From positions 434,001 to 498,000 of the forward strand of contig JPHH03000022.1 in assembly GCA_000750105.3 (NCBI GenBank): 64,000 bases of DNA, written 5' to 3'. Of this stretch, positions 45,471 to 57,508 are shown in pieces. Each line of letters opens with the position of its first letter. Within the stretch, counting starts at the first letter, position 1. This stretch comes from Tolypocladium sp. Sup5 PDA-1. Taxonomy: Eukaryota > Ascomycota > Sordariomycetes > Hypocreales > Ophiocordycipitaceae. A program made the translations under genes and the position numbers. Under the pieces are notes generated by a model. It saw only the letters and a list, made by a program, of their open reading frames with translations, was not told the DNA's origin and did no database searches.

Positions 45471-47417
45471 ATGGATGGCATCGCGGCCAGGGGGGTTGTG
45501 GTCAAGCGTGGCATGGACGAGGGAGCTATCGCTGGGACCGTTATTGGTGTCGTCGTTGCCGTCGCCCTCCTCGTCTTCTGCCTCTACCCGGTCATCGTCC
45601 ATCACTTCAAGCGTCGCCGACATGCCGACCGTCCGCATTTCGACGCCGAGTCTGCCATCGCGGCGCATCAGGGCAGCCCCCCCGGTGCCGACCTGGGCTC
45701 TCACCGGCGGCTGTCCTCGAGCGACTCGTTCAAGCACGATGGCGAGCTGCCCCGCGGCGACGTCGGTGCGCCTCGCAGCAAGGAGCACGGTTGGACATCC
45801 CACGATGGCAGGATAGGGCACGCCGAGGATGGCCACGGGCCGCCGCGGCAGATGTCGTCGACAGGAGCCGACGTCACGGCGTCCGACAGATCTCTTGCTG
45901 CAGCTCAATCTCTCACCGGCGAGTTTGAGCTTCAGTCATCGCCATCGCCGCTCCCCTTCTACGTCGGAGAGTACATGCCCGAGTCGGAAGTGCACGACGA
46001 TAATCCAGGCGTCCTCAAGGGCACCAGCGCCGACTACTACAGCCCCTCGATACCCTCCGAAGCCTTTGGGATGATCACCACGCCGCCGGACCTACACGTC
46101 GATATACCCAATGCGGGCCGGTCGGGATCTCGCAGCAGCTCCTTGAGATACAATGTCAGGCATATGTTCCGCCGCAAGAGCGGCCGGGACAATACCTTGG
46201 ATTCCTACACCATCACCAGCGCCAGCGACAACGAGTCTGCCTCGGCAGCCGTGGTCGAGCTCCATGGCGCCACTGCGTTGCGGCAAATTGTCACGAACGA
46301 GGACCCGACAGAATCTCCCACCGAGGTCTCTCCCACAATGACAATGCCAGCTGTGCCAGTCGCGCCAGCACCAAGGCTGACTGGCTCGCCAACGAACCTC
46401 CCGTCAGCGCCACCTCCACCGTCCTCAGCCATGACTCCTGCGCAGCCGCAACTTGCCGAACGATCGTTCAAGCACTCTCCTTCGCCGCCGGCATGCCCTG
46501 CACCTGGAACAGTGAATCCGATGGACATCATGCCAGCAACCACGGAATCCGAGGTCTGGCACCGAACCGAACACCAGCTGTTCGTCTCATCATACGGCTC
46601 GCCAGAAGGATTCTCGCACCCGCCAGAGCACCACCGAAACGCAGAGTACACTTCCATCGTCACATCTCCATCTCCAACCACCTCAGCGCAGCCTCAAACT
46701 ACTCAACATGCCCAGTCTTCCACTCCCACGGAAATGAGAGAGCATGTCAAACAGGAGCATGTAGAGGACCATGATATTGCCATGACGGATGCTCATATGC
46801 ATGATCATCTGACCCCGTCGACGATACCCGAATCCAGCCGACACCCAAGCTATCCCTCTGACCAGTCCACACCCTTCCCCGGACCCGGGTCGACCGAACC
46901 ATCATCACACAATACCCCTTCCACTCAAATAGACAGCCCTACGCCGGAATCGATGCATAGCTCCGACTTTCGACATAGCGTCTCGCCACAGCCGGGTGTT
47001 CCGTCACCGAAGACTGGGGTGTTCCGCTGCAACGAGCCGGGTTGCAATCAAGTGTTTGACCAACCACACAAGCTCAAGTACGTTTCATGTCGGTTTGCGA
47101 TATTAATACCAACACAGAAAGGCTAATCATCTTCCAGGCATCACCAACGATACCACATCAAAGATCACAAGTGTCCGTATCCAAACTGTGGGAAAGGATT
47201 CGGCACGAAGACACATCTTCAGCGCCACATCAACGACAGGCACGAGAAGAAGAAGAAGTTCCACTGCTCGGTCCAGGACTGCGATTATTCTAGGGCTGGA
47301 GGCAAAGGATTCCCCAGAAAGGACAACTGGAAGAGGCATATGACCAAGATCCACAACATGGACCAGACGCAACTTCCGGAGCCTATAGAGGTTGACCATG
47401 AGATGAGCGGAACATGA
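45471..47417 (+). CDS. C2H2 zinc-finger protein with an N-terminal membrane segment (628 aa)
   Basis: Two exons (45471-47077 and 47138-47417); the intron splits the first finger. Residues 19-43 (GAIAGTVIGVVVAVALLVFCLYPVIV, shown in part) are a strong single membrane helix followed by HHFKRRRH, so the C-terminal part should face the cytosol. A long, Ser/Pro-rich disordered region follows. The C-terminus has three C2H2 fingers: RCNEPGCNQVF…H, KCPYPNCGKGF…H, and HCSVQDCDYS…H. A membrane-anchored zinc-finger regulator, perhaps released by proteolysis, is the simplest reading. The in-frame extension upstream has no ATG, so the start at 45471 is best. It is the only gene in the window with both a membrane segment and DNA-binding fingers. 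Confidence 0.8.
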
Positions 47418-47823
47418 CACGCCGAGAAACACCGAGCAAAGTATCACTCAGCACCTCACTGGAGTCACCACGGTCTGGGTTGACGGATCTTTGTACCATA
47501 GATACCCCCCGAAAAGAAGGACGGTAAGGTTGCGTGTGGCGGCGTGCTTCATGTTGTTTTCATGATCATCGACTAGCGATGATGTTTTCTGTCGTTGTTT
47601 AGACGAGCGTCGGCGAGCTACTAGTTCAGGAAACGACGCACAAGGCACCGAATATTAGGATACATGCGGAGGCGTTGGGCTTTTTAACAATGGGCGGCAC
47701 GCCGTGTTGTTTTGGAAAGGGTTGGGAGCAGGCGTTGTGGCATGGCTATTCACGCATGCAATATATGGCAAAAGCACAGAAACAAGACGCATCGACGCTC
47801 GTAGCGAGTTCAGCTTAGTTCAA

Positions 47824-48628
47824 TTATTTGATTAACTTCTTGACCAGCTTCTTCTGGTCCTCGACCCCTAACCTCCTCTCATCCGTCTCCTGAATTGCCC
47901 TGCCCACCGCAATCACCGTCTTGGCGCTGTCGCTATCAACCCAAAACTTGCCGTTCCTGCCGGTGGCTGTCTCGAACTGCAGGCCAAGGCTCGCGAACTC
48001 GTCCAGCACAGCCACCTTGCCGTCGGTGGCCGTCTTCGGCAGCATGAGCCTGCGCGCCATGCCAAGGGAGATGTCGAACAGCATTCCGCCGGTAAGCGGC
48101 CCGAGCCCGTCCGACTTTCCCGTCGTCGCAGAGACGCACTCGATCTCGGGGTCCATGTGCTTGTTGGCGAGGCTGACGCGCGCGTAGACGAGAGCGCCGG
48201 GCGCGAGCATGGGACGGGTCTTTCTCGTGGCGGACTCGAAGGAGAGCTGTGGGAGGAGGACGGGGGCGGTGTAGTCGGAGAGGAAGACATAGTAGACTTC
48301 TGCGGCGCTCTTGTTGACGGTGCCGATGACGAGCTCGCCAACTCGCGGGACGTACTGCCATGTCATGTCAGCGACGAGTCCTTACTATGTGTCAAAGGCA
48401 AGTCCACGCTTGGGGCAACGGGATCCGTACATGTCCCTGTGATGTCTCGACGCGAATGGCATTCTTCTGTCTGTCGGTGACGAGCTGGCCAGCCAGCGTG
48501 GGGAGGATGTCGTTTGGCGGAACATGGCGCAGGCCGGGGCCTAACCGCAGGGCCTTCTTGGGATGTGACGGGATGAGCGAGGGGTCAATGTGATCCCCCG
48601 GCAGGACAAATACGGGCTCTGAGGCCAT
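47824..48628 (-). CDS. RRP40: RNA exosome subunit Rrp40
   Basis: Two exons (48628-48431 and 48354-47824) give 242 residues, matching the family. The N-terminal ~65 residues (FVLPGDHI, then LRHVPPNDILPTLAGQL) are the exosome cap N-terminal domain. An S1 domain follows (YVPRVGELVIGTVNKSAAEV … LPQLSFESATR), then a KH-type region (CVSATTGKSDGLGPLTGGML … LGLQFETATGRNGKFWV). Rrp40 is one of three cap proteins of the RNA exosome, guiding RNA into the 3' exonuclease core. The gene faces SSZ1 across a 357-bp promoter. Confidence 0.92.
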
Positions 48629-48985
48629 GATGGCGGATGATGTGTCGGCGAAGTCTGTACCAGCCAGCCTCTCAGCCTTGCATGTGCGACGAAGTGCTGC
48701 AGCTGCGAATTTCGCGGGTGGATGGACCCAAAAGATTGACGCCAGGCGGAGGGGCAGCGGTTAGAGCGCTATCGATACGGCTGGGGTACATGTAGACGTC
48801 CAGTTGCGCTGCTCGAAATTTTTTGGAGAGGAAGAAAAACCCCACTACAACACAGCAACACTTTTACAAGAACAGCCTTCTCGCGGAACACAGCAGATCC
48901 TCTGTCTCGTCTCCCGCAGAAACCCCCCTCCAAGGCCTTCCAATTACACTCGATCGCGCATCTCCTCGCTCAAACTCTGCACCGC
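48629..48985. promoter_or_regulatory. Shared divergent promoter, RRP40 / SSZ1
   Basis: 357 bp separate the two ATGs, a spacing typical of a bidirectional promoter. No clear TATA box; the middle is A-rich and the SSZ1 side C-rich. Confidence 0.5.
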
Positions 48986-50817
48986 ATGTCTGAAAGCAGG
49001 GGCGTCAAGCCCGGCCCCGAGCCGGCGGACCGGGTGGTCATTGGCATCACGTTTGGCAACTCGAACAGTTCGATTGCCTTTACGGTCGACGACAAGGCCG
49101 AGGTCATTGCCAATGAGGACGGTGGTGAGTGCATTGTCCGGATTTTGATGTAGTCTGCGAGGGTGGCGCGAGACGACGGTGTTCTGACTGGAGCGAATAG
49201 ACCGACAGATCCCGACCGTCTTGTCCTATGTCGACGGCGACGAGTACTCCGGCACCCAGGCAAAGGCTTTCCTGGTTCGCAACCCGAATAACACGGTCGC
49301 CTACTTCCGCGATTTCTTGGGAAAGGAGTACGACACCTCTCGAGGCTCAGAATAAAGCGGTGTATACTGACGAGCATCGCAGGTTCAAGTCGATTGACCC
49401 TACCCACTGCCACGCCGCCGCGCACCCCCAGGACACCGCCGGCACCGTCTCCTTCTCCGTGAAGGACAAGGGCAGCGAAGATGAGGCTTCCTCCGTGTCG
49501 GTCAGCGAGGCTTCTACCCGATTCCTGCGACGCCTCGTTACCTCGGCCTCCGAGTACCTGGGCAAGAAGGTCACGTCTGCCGTCGTCAGCGTCCCCACCA
49601 ACTTCAACGACAAGCAGCGCGAGGCCCTGATCAAGGCTGCCAACGATGCTGGCCTCGAGGTCCTGCAGCTGATCTCCGACCCCGTTGCCGCGGCTCTGGC
49701 TTATGATGCCCGTCCCGAGGCTGGTATTGAGGACAAGATTGTCGTTGTTGCCGACCTCGGTGGCACCCGCTCCGACGTTGCCGTTGTTGCCTCAAGAGGT
49801 GGCATGTACACCATCCTGGCCACTGCCCACGACTACGAGTTTTCCGGCGTCCACCTCGACCAGGTTCTCATGGACCACTTCGCCAAGGAGTTCATCAAGA
49901 AGCACAACACCGACCCGCGATCCAACCCCAGGAGCCTGGCCAAGCTTCGACAGGAGGCCGAGGCCACCAAGAAGGCCCTGAGTCTGGGATCCAACGCTCA
50001 GTTCAGTGTGGAGAGCTTGGCGGACGGCTTCGATTTCTCTTCAACCATCAACAGGGTACGATACGAGACGGTCGGCCGCAAGGTGTTTGAGGGCTTCAAC
50101 CGCCTGGTCGAGGGTGTCATCAAGAAGGCCGGTCTGGATGTCTTGGACGTTAACGAGGTCATCATGTGCGGCGGCACCTCCCATACCCCCCGCATCGCCA
50201 ACAACTTCCGCGGCATCTTCCCGGAGAGCACCAACATCCTCGCCCCCGCCACGAGCACGATCGCCATCAACCCCTCGGAGCTGCAGGCCCGCGGTGCCGC
50301 TCTGCAGGCATCCCTGATCCAGGAGTACGAGGCTGCCGATATTGAGCAGTCGACCCACCCCTGCGTCACTACCGTCAAGCACATCGCAAACGCCATTGGT
50401 GTTGTCGCCGTCGGCCCCAACGGCGAGGACGTCTTCACGCCCATCATGCAGGCCGAGACTGCCGCCCCTGCCCGCCGGATTGTCCACATCGCCGCCCCCA
50501 AGGCTGGCGGCGACGTCCTCATCAAGGTTGTCGAGGGTGGCACTCACATCAAGGTCACCAAGCCCGAGCCCAAGGCCAAGGAGGCTGTCGAGAACGGCGA
50601 CGAGGACTCCGACTATGACTCGGACGAGGATGAGGAGGAGAAGCGCGAGAAGGTCTGGAAGATTGGCTCGCAGCTCGCCGAGGCGGCCATCAAGGACGTC
50701 AAGAAGGGCGGCAAGGTCGAGGTCATGGTCAACGTGGCCGCCGATCTCTCCGTCACCATCACGGCGCGGGAAGTTGGCGGCAAGGGTGGTGTGCGCGGAA
50801 ACCTGTCGGCTCCTTAA
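48986..50817 (+). CDS. SSZ1: Ribosome-associated Hsp70-like protein Ssz1
   Basis: Three exons (48986-49124, 49201-49327, 49383-50817) give 566 residues. The N-terminal ATPase begins DRVVIGITFGNSNSSIAF, then GTQAKAFLVRNPNNTVAYFR, then KEFKSIDPTHCHAAAHPQ. The peptide-binding part is short, as in Ssz1, and lacks an EEVD end. Key segments are VSVPTNFNDKQREALIKAA and MCGGTSHTPRIANNF. Ssz1 with the J-protein zuotin forms the ribosome-associated complex, which drives Ssb on nascent chains. The exon 2/3 junction was chosen because it restores GKEFKSIDP. Identification is secure. Confidence 0.93.
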
Positions 50818-51173
50818 ATTCGCTTTTCACGGGGGCGGGATTAACAACGCTTGTTTCATGTTCATCTTGTGTGTGGCTCTGACGTTCTGGTCGGGGCGAT
50901 GGTGGAGGCGAATTTGCCGTGGATATAGACACATCTAAAACTGGGGTGGGATTGGTAGACACTAGACCGCAGTGTCATCTGCGATGTTGAATCGGTAGGA
51001 TGACCAACAGAATGGATTCGTACGAGTACACGTCATCAAGCCTGGAACCGTGTCTGCTGGCGTTGGTGAAGTCACTACTGTATGTAGCCGAATCGACAGT
51101 GCCATATAAGGCGATTCGGCGGTAATCGTTACTTGGTGTTGAAGCGCTCATATTGATATCTTGAAGTCAAACA
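50818..51173. other. Convergent intergenic region, SSZ1 / NT-C2 gene
   Basis: 356 bp of 3' flank for two convergent genes; nothing else seen. Confidence 0.5.
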
Positions 51174-52522
51174 CTACGTAGCCACGCTCGGCAGCTTCCA
51201 CGCAACCAAATCGTCCCTGAGATCAAACTCCTCCAGCTCCCTCGCGCGTCTCAGGCCAGAATCCCCTCTCCTGTCACCATCGCTGCTACTCCCCCGCGTC
51301 GGCGCCATGCTGCCCAGGCTGCCGCTCCTGACGCTCCCCGCATCGTCCTCTCGCGAGTCGCGGCTCTCGTCGCGGGCGATGCGCACGCCTTTCCTATGTA
51401 CACCACTGCTGCCGCTGCCGACGGCGCCGCCAGCGCGCCCCGTGACGGTCGTGGCGCTCTTATCGCTCGACGCGCTGTGCATGCTGCGGTGGCGGCTGCT
51501 GGTGCGGCTCTCGTACTGGACGGCGAGGCGGCGGAAGTCGCTGGGGCGGAGGGTGCCGTGGTTGGCATCGGTGTCTTCGTCTTCGTCGTCGTCGTCGGTG
51601 TCTGGGGTGGAGGCTGCGTCGCGCTTGGTCTTCCAGCCGTTGCCGCCGGAGAATATGTCCTCGATGCACTCGTCGGCGGGGAGCTCGGTGGGCTGGCGGG
51701 CCCAGGACGCGGCGAGTGTGCGCCGGTACAGGTCTTGGACCTCGGAGAAGTCGCGTCCCTTTGATATGCTAGGCAGCGCTAACAGACGGCATGTTAGCTG
51801 TTTACAGTTGGGATGAGGACGGAAGCCCCACATACGCCCAGTCTCGTCCTCTGCTTGCTCGGGCCCCATGAGGCCGGCGATGCCACCAAAGACAGGGGCG
51901 GTCCTCAGGGGAGGGGCGACGAAGCTGCGTTCCCCATCCACCTGGACCATCAGAATGCCAATCTTGAGCGTGCTGTTGACCTTGCTGTCCTGCATGAGAT
52001 ACCTCCTCACGATGCCATCCTCGCACGTCTGCACGTGCAGGGAGTCGGGCGGAGTCGCGGTCGCCGGGCCTATTCCGACACTGCTGGTCCGTTTCCGGGG
52101 AGGCGACGTGACATCCTTTGAAAACGCCTCGCTCTCCTCGACGTATTCGCTCAGGTTGAGCCTGACATATCCGAGTGTGATCTTCTCGGCGACGGCAAAC
52201 TCCTGCAGCACTTCCAGCTCAAGGGGGCACTCGGTGAGGTTGTTGGCCTTGTCGATGGATATGCGGACCGACGGGATTAGTTTGCTGAAGTTGTAGTCGA
52301 CCTTGTGGTTGGCGATGGGGCACTTGGCGGTGCGGCCGCGGTGCTCCGCATGCATGGAGCCGGCGAGGTGCCATTTGATGAAGGAGCTGCCAGAGACCAG
52401 GGGGACGTTGTTGAGGTCGTAGATCTGGGGAGGAGTTGAGAAATATGAACGAGTCTGCTGCAGTTGGCGAGTCTCACCTTGAGATGCAGTTCAAATTTGG
52501 GCTGTTTTTCCAGGGTCAGCAT
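51174..52522 (-). CDS. NT-C2 domain protein (fungal EEIG1/EHBP1-like C2), 412 aa
   Basis: Three exons (52522-52478, 52424-51836, 51778-51174). The protein opens MLTLEKQPKFELHLK, then IYDLNNVPLVSGSSFIKWHL, the start of the NT-C2 fold seen in EEIG1 and EHBP1. Later signatures are HRGRTAKCPIANHKVDYNF, ITLGYVRLNLSEYVE, and RRYLMQDSKVNSTLKIGI. The second intron (51779-51835, 57 bp) is a multiple of three without a stop, so it could be retained. The C-terminal ~200 residues are acidic then basic, Ser-rich and probably disordered. A membrane-linked scaffold role is likely by analogy. No calcium-binding loop is claimed. Confidence 0.82.
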
Positions 52523-53603
52523 ACGATATTTCCGAGGCACTGAACGCGGGATGGCCCTTTTTGAGCGTGAGTCTACCTTGCGAGCCTTGCCAACTGTCGG
52601 CAGGAAATGCATGTCAGCGAACTATCATACCACGCAAGGGCAGCAAGTCCGAAGCAGCCGGAGACGCTTTAATGTGTATGTGATGAGGTTGGCCGATGGT
52701 CAGCTCACTCGAGCTTTAGTAAAGTTCATTGTCCATCTGCCTGGCCCCCGTTTGCTGGCTGAAACACGTCAAGGGTAAAAGAAAAATCAGGGCACTTCAT
52801 GCGTCCGAGGCTGAGGGGGGGTAAACATGGCGAGACGCAGACAGGAGGGCTTACTCAAAGAGGCCATGTCGGGACCATTCTTCAGCCGCTAAGACTGGGG
52901 GCAAGCCGGAGACTCGGCCAGCAAGAAAGTGAGGCTCTCGCCGGAGAGATGGGGCCACGCACGTGCCGAAGGTGCCGGGAGGGCGCTATTGCTGAGGGAA
53001 TACGAGAGGCGACGCGCGGAGGCGCAGATAAGCAGCAGCTGCCTCTGCGTTCGTGTGTACCTCGAGGCTTATCAGGGCGCAGGCGGATGAAATCGGCTTG
53101 TGTCGTGGGGATGAGGAGGTCGCCACGCCCACAACCCAACAAGTGCAATCGAGGAACGGCAAGTCCGTGCTGATGCGGGGCCGATGATGAACGGAGGAAT
53201 ATGGCGTTGACGCCTGTACGGAGTAGAGCAGCTGTAGGTATCGTGATGTCGTTGGGAATCCAACAGCTGAAAAGCCGAGGGTCTGGAGCTCTGCCAGCAG
53301 GAGAATGCGCAGCAGACGTCGTTGATGTTGCTTGTAGTTTTGGACGTCGACGCTGGAATGGACTGGATGACCATCTGTTGACGCTCTGGAATGCTCAGCG
53401 GACAGAGGCAAGGAGGGAGCTCGCCACCAGAGCCCCACCAAACCAGTGACCTCACTTGCCTCAGTTCGCTAGGGTCCTAGGGCTGCCTTATCGATAAAGC
53501 TGCTGGAGTTGTGCTTGGGAAATTTCTCGGCATGTGAGCACGTCTCCATCTCCTCCCACAACCCTACGACTCGTCACCGCGATCTTCCGAGCCACCGCCA
53601 ACG
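52523..53603. promoter_or_regulatory. Divergent promoter region, NT-C2 / POP1
   Basis: About 1.08 kb with no supported gene. POP1 begins 74 bp after a C-rich tract. Confidence 0.45.
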
Positions 53604-56321
53604 ATGGGCCCCAAACCCTCAGGTGGCGGCTCGTCTGGGGCGGCCTCCAACAAGCGCAGTGCGGGCTCACCAGCGACCAATGGCCCCAGCGATGCCCTCC
53701 GACAGAAACGCGCGAAGACGTTCTCGGCGCGCAGCATCCCCGCGCAGCCAGCCGACGCGGCGCTCAAGGATGGCGAATTGGACCTCCAGGCATTCGTCTC
53801 GGCGCACGAGTTTGAGATAAAGTCATTGGAGCAGAGCATGGCCACGTCCAAGGCCGTCAGCACGAGCCGAGCTTTCCAGAAGGTGCCTCGTGGGCTCCGC
53901 CGCCGAACCGCCAGTCACAACCCGAAGAGAGTCCCGCGACGACTGCGAGCACGAGCGAAGAGGGAGATGTCAGAGGACAATACGCCCCTGGTTGAAGCGC
54001 GAAAGAGGAAGCCCAGGACGACGCGGGCGCGGATACGAGCGGAGACGGCGAAGCGGTTGGGCTTACTGGCAGCGCGGAAAAGAAGGAAGCAGCTGAAGCT
54101 GGCCGAGGCTGCTCAACAAGACGGCAAGGAGTACAAAGATGAAGGCGTCGTTGGGCGGAAACCGAGACCCAAGATCCGGAGGAACCAGCTCAACGACCCG
54201 CCAAAACCCGTGGCCAAGTTCAGGAAACGCCAGCTCAACAAGACCTGGCTCCCAACGCACTCGTGGCATGCCAAGAGGGCGCGCATGACGGAGCCCAAGA
54301 GCCCCCTCTGGCGCTTTGCGATACCCTTAACACCGAATGAGAAGATTTATCGACCGACCCACCGCTCTCAGGGGGAGAGAGGCACCATGCTTTGGGATAT
54401 GAGCTACATGAGCACCATCGGCTTATATGGGAACCCAATCGGCATAGAGAGGGTTTTGAAGAGGGTCGGAGTTTCACAAGAGTCTTGCTGGAACGAGAAA
54501 GGGAACCGATGGAGGAAGGGAACTAGAACTTGGTCCGGTATGCTGAGCAGGGAAAAGGACGGAGATCGGCGGCTCCTATGTCCGGCTACCGTCCTCTGGA
54601 ATCCAGAGCAACCGGGTCTTGAGGAGAATGAAAACCAGAGAAAGATACAGAGACAAGTGTACCTGAGGGTACATCCTTCGGCGTTTCTGGAACTCTTCAA
54701 CGAGCTGCTGCGGCTGACCAAGATGGAGAACCCACGGCTGTACATTGAAGACTTGCGCTTTGAGGTTGGCAGCATCGAGCTGACGGGACCAGCATCGACA
54801 GAAGCACTGCTGGCTGTGCTGACGCCGCACTGCACAAAGGATACGCCAAAGTCGACACACGCACAGCTCTTCGAGTCATTACGAGGCTTGACGAACCCGG
54901 CAGCCCTCCCTGCAAACGCCGTCTTGAACTTCTCTGTTCAGGATCCGCGATTGAGATACCCTCCAAGAAAGGTGGCATTCCCTGATGACCCTCGGGCGCA
55001 GATGGGACTTTTGGAGACAATGGCCAAATGGCCGGCAGAACATGGCCTAGAGCCATCATCTCTCTTTGACAGAGATTCTCGACACCGAGCTTCATGCCTA
55101 CCGTCACAGAAATTCATCAACAGGAGGAGAGGAAGTGCGACTCCGGGCTCTTTCTTAAAGCCCATCAAAGTCGACCCTCCGATCCCTGTCATTTTAATGG
55201 CATCCCGCTCGGCATCCAGCACCCAGACTCAGGGAACGTGGACCCTTCTCGCGCCGTGGAAATGCATCCTGCCCATTTGGTATAGCATGGTGCACGTCCC
55301 GCTCGTCTCTGGCCTCAACCCTCGCTTCGCCGGCATGAATGAGACTAAGCAAGTGGCCTTTGAGCGCGGACTCCCTTGGTTCCCGGCCGACTATTTGGGA
55401 GCTGACGCGGGCGCAGAGTGGGAACTGGAGCAGAGGCGGAAAAGGAAACGAGACTGGGAAAGACGTCCCAAGAGCAAGAGGACGGAATGGGCGGCCTTGG
55501 ACCTTGGCGCAGGGAGGAAGGGGGAAGTGGGCGACGGGCTGTGGTGCGACTTTGAGCTGCTATTCGGTCTACCAAGGCCGCAGGAGGACCAGACTCCAAG
55601 CGGTGACACGGCGTCGGACGACAATGCGGATGATGCCATGGACGTTGATAAGGAGGAACGTCAACCGGCGAGGCAGCACGATGAACCGCCATCCCTCAAA
55701 CTCCTGAGCCCCGTCTCCAAGGCTTCGTTCGACAGTCTTGTGAGATCACCGGCCTCACCCCCAGCCCTTCCAAACGCCATTCTGACTGTTCGAATATTTG
55801 TCCTCGGCCGCGGAGTCGTCACAACGTGCGCCAGGATCTACCGGCTCCCAACTACACCTACGCCCGCTCCGACATCGTCCAATGCCGAAGTCCCGGCTAC
55901 GATCCCTCCACAAGATGCCGATTCCGTATCTCTCCCCCACGACCTCCGCTCCCAGTGGCTGGCCCGCGTGCCATCTTCCTCACAATCGAAGCGCACCAAG
56001 AATCTTAAACCAACAGACATGGAAGCCCGCAAACGCCTGCTTGCCAAGGAACTCATCGCGCCGCCAGCCCCTGACCCTGCCCCGGCGCCAAATCAGGAGG
56101 ACATCGGTGGTCATCCGCTCATCCCAGATGCCAAAGACCTCATCGGCTTCGCCACCACGGGGTCATTCTGCCTAACCCACGGGCACGGCGCGGCGATGGG
56201 TAGTATCGCTCTGGAAAAGGTGCTGGCGGACGTCAGGACAGATAGCAGAGAAGGACGACTGTGTATAGTGAGAAACGCAGGCGAGAATGTCGGCTGGATC
56301 GCCCGGTGGGAGGTTGTGTAG
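53604..56321 (+). CDS. POP1: RNase P/MRP protein subunit Pop1
   Basis: Single exon, 905 residues, close to the family length. Residues ~75-260 hold the basic Pop1 N-terminal part: KVPRGLRRRTASHNPKRVP, ARAKREM, and TWLPTHSWHAKRARM followed by GERGTMLWDMSYMSTIGLYG. The POPLD domain follows after residue ~500. The C-terminal ~100 residues read NVGWIARWEVV at the end, with GFATTGSFCLTHGHGAA shortly before, as in other Pop1 proteins. Pop1 is a large core subunit of RNase P and RNase MRP, for tRNA 5' and pre-rRNA processing. The long acidic insert around residue 670 is an insertion of low complexity. Confidence 0.93.
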   Translation: MGPKPSGGGSSGAASNKRSAGSPATNGPSDALRQKRAKTFSARSIPAQPADAALKDGELDLQAFVSAHEFEIKSLEQSMATSKAVSTSRAFQKVPRGLRRRTASHNPKRVPRRLRARAKREMSEDNTPLVEARKRKPRTTRARIRAETAKRLGLLAARKRRKQLKLAEAAQQDGKEYKDEGVVGRKPRPKIRRNQLNDPPKPVAKFRKRQLNKTWLPTHSWHAKRARMTEPKSPLWRFAIPLTPNEKIYRPTHRSQGERGTMLWDMSYMSTIGLYGNPIGIERVLKRVGVSQESCWNEKGNRWRKGTRTWSGMLSREKDGDRRLLCPATVLWNPEQPGLEENENQRKIQRQVYLRVHPSAFLELFNELLRLTKMENPRLYIEDLRFEVGSIELTGPASTEALLAVLTPHCTKDTPKSTHAQLFESLRGLTNPAALPANAVLNFSVQDPRLRYPPRKVAFPDDPRAQMGLLETMAKWPAEHGLEPSSLFDRDSRHRASCLPSQKFINRRRGSATPGSFLKPIKVDPPIPVILMASRSASSTQTQGTWTLLAPWKCILPIWYSMVHVPLVSGLNPRFAGMNETKQVAFERGLPWFPADYLGADAGAEWELEQRRKRKRDWERRPKSKRTEWAALDLGAGRKGEVGDGLWCDFELLFGLPRPQEDQTPSGDTASDDNADDAMDVDKEERQPARQHDEPPSLKLLSPVSKASFDSLVRSPASPPALPNAILTVRIFVLGRGVVTTCARIYRLPTTPTPAPTSSNAEVPATIPPQDADSVSLPHDLRSQWLARVPSSSQSKRTKNLKPTDMEARKRLLAKELIAPPAPDPAPAPNQEDIGGHPLIPDAKDLIGFATTGSFCLTHGHGAAMGSIALEKVLADVRTDSREGRLCIVRNAGENVGWIARWEVV

Positions 56322-56731
56322 AGTCAGCTCCGACGACGAGCTCTGTATCATACAAGCACAATACGAACGTGGACGAATTGAATGACTGTGGTTGCGGAGT
56401 ACATTCAGCAGCAGGTTTCCCCGCAGATCGTCGTCAGCGTCGGCGCCCTACGAGATACCCGTGCATTAGCGCACGGGTATGCCGCTTTCGTGGGGCGAGA
56501 CCCGAAGCTCTTTGAGATTCATGACGACGGCGTGAGCCTCGGTCGTGGACGCGCAAAGGCGTCGTTGACATGTCCAGCTAGTCGATTATTATAAATACAA
56601 GTGATCATCTACTTGCTCTACCTCGTACTTTGATCTTTACATCCTCTAAAATTAGGCAAGATACCTTTGAACCAACACCAAGTCAAAACCCAGAAGATCG
56701 CTGCGAGAAGACACCAATACAGATCGTGAAC
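56322..56731. other. Intergenic region, POP1 / GFA gene
   Basis: About 410 bp with no supported gene. It contains the POP1 3' flank and the GFA promoter. Confidence 0.45.
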
Positions 56732-57297
56732 ATGGCCTTGGACGATACGCCAAAGAGCATCACGGGCGGGTGTCTCTGCGAATCCGTCCGCTACACCATC
56801 ACGTTCCCTCCCGGCCACGACTTCACCAACGCTGTACGTTCCAGTCCTTGACCTCGCCCCCCTCACACCACACAAGTAACACGAGCACACATCAACAAGC
56901 TAACCCACCGCAGTGCTCAACCTGCCAATGCTCCCAGTGCCGCAAGCAAACCGGCTCCCTCATCTTCCGCGTGCAGCGGATCCCCCTCTCGGCGCTCGCC
57001 TACACCGCGCAGTCGACGCTGGGCCGCTACCGCGCCAGCGAGGGCTGCGCGCGCGGCTTCTGCACAAACTGCGGCAGCTTCCTCTTCTGGCAGAACGAGC
57101 GCTCCGACCGCATCAGCATGACGGTCGGGTGCTTCGACAGGGAGGCGCTCCGGGGGCAGAGCGGCAGGCTGCTGACGTACGCGACGAGGCACCTCTGGTG
57201 CGATGCCGAGATTGAGGGCGTGACGGATCACTTGCCCGGGGACAGGTGGAAGTATGACGACGAGGAGGGGGAGGTGGTGCTCCTGTCGAAGAAGTGA
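56732..57297 (+). CDS. GFA/CENP-V domain protein (161 aa)
   Basis: Two exons (56732-56833 and 56914-57297). Zinc-binding motifs are visible: C-L-C near the N-terminus (TGGCLCESVRYT), then CSTCQCSQCRKQTG at the exon 2 start and FCTNCGSFLFW. This is the glutathione-dependent formaldehyde-activating (GFA/DUF636) fold. Homologues bind zinc, but many have no known glutathione activity, so I do not claim a reaction. No signal peptide; probably cytosolic. It is convergent with the EAF gene, 211 bp away. Confidence 0.85.
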
Positions 57298-57508
57298 GGG
57301 GCGGCGAGTCTGCTTAAGTGTGGCTGTAGCATGGATGAAGCAGTAGATGATGAGACGACGAGACGAAGAGATGAAGAGATGATCATTTGACGACCTTGAA
57401 TAACAGAACTTGTAGCCTCAAACGCCAGTAAACGCATTCTCATGGCCTTGTATCCCCAAACGCCACATAACAGATATCATGAATACATACTGAGGGTGCA
57501 GTGTGCCC

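Noticed and set aside
49228..49382. ORF extension starting MSTATSTPAP as the SSZ1 N-terminus
   Set aside because: It reads exon 2 in the wrong frame and retains intron 2; the spliced frame restores the known Ssz1 sequence.
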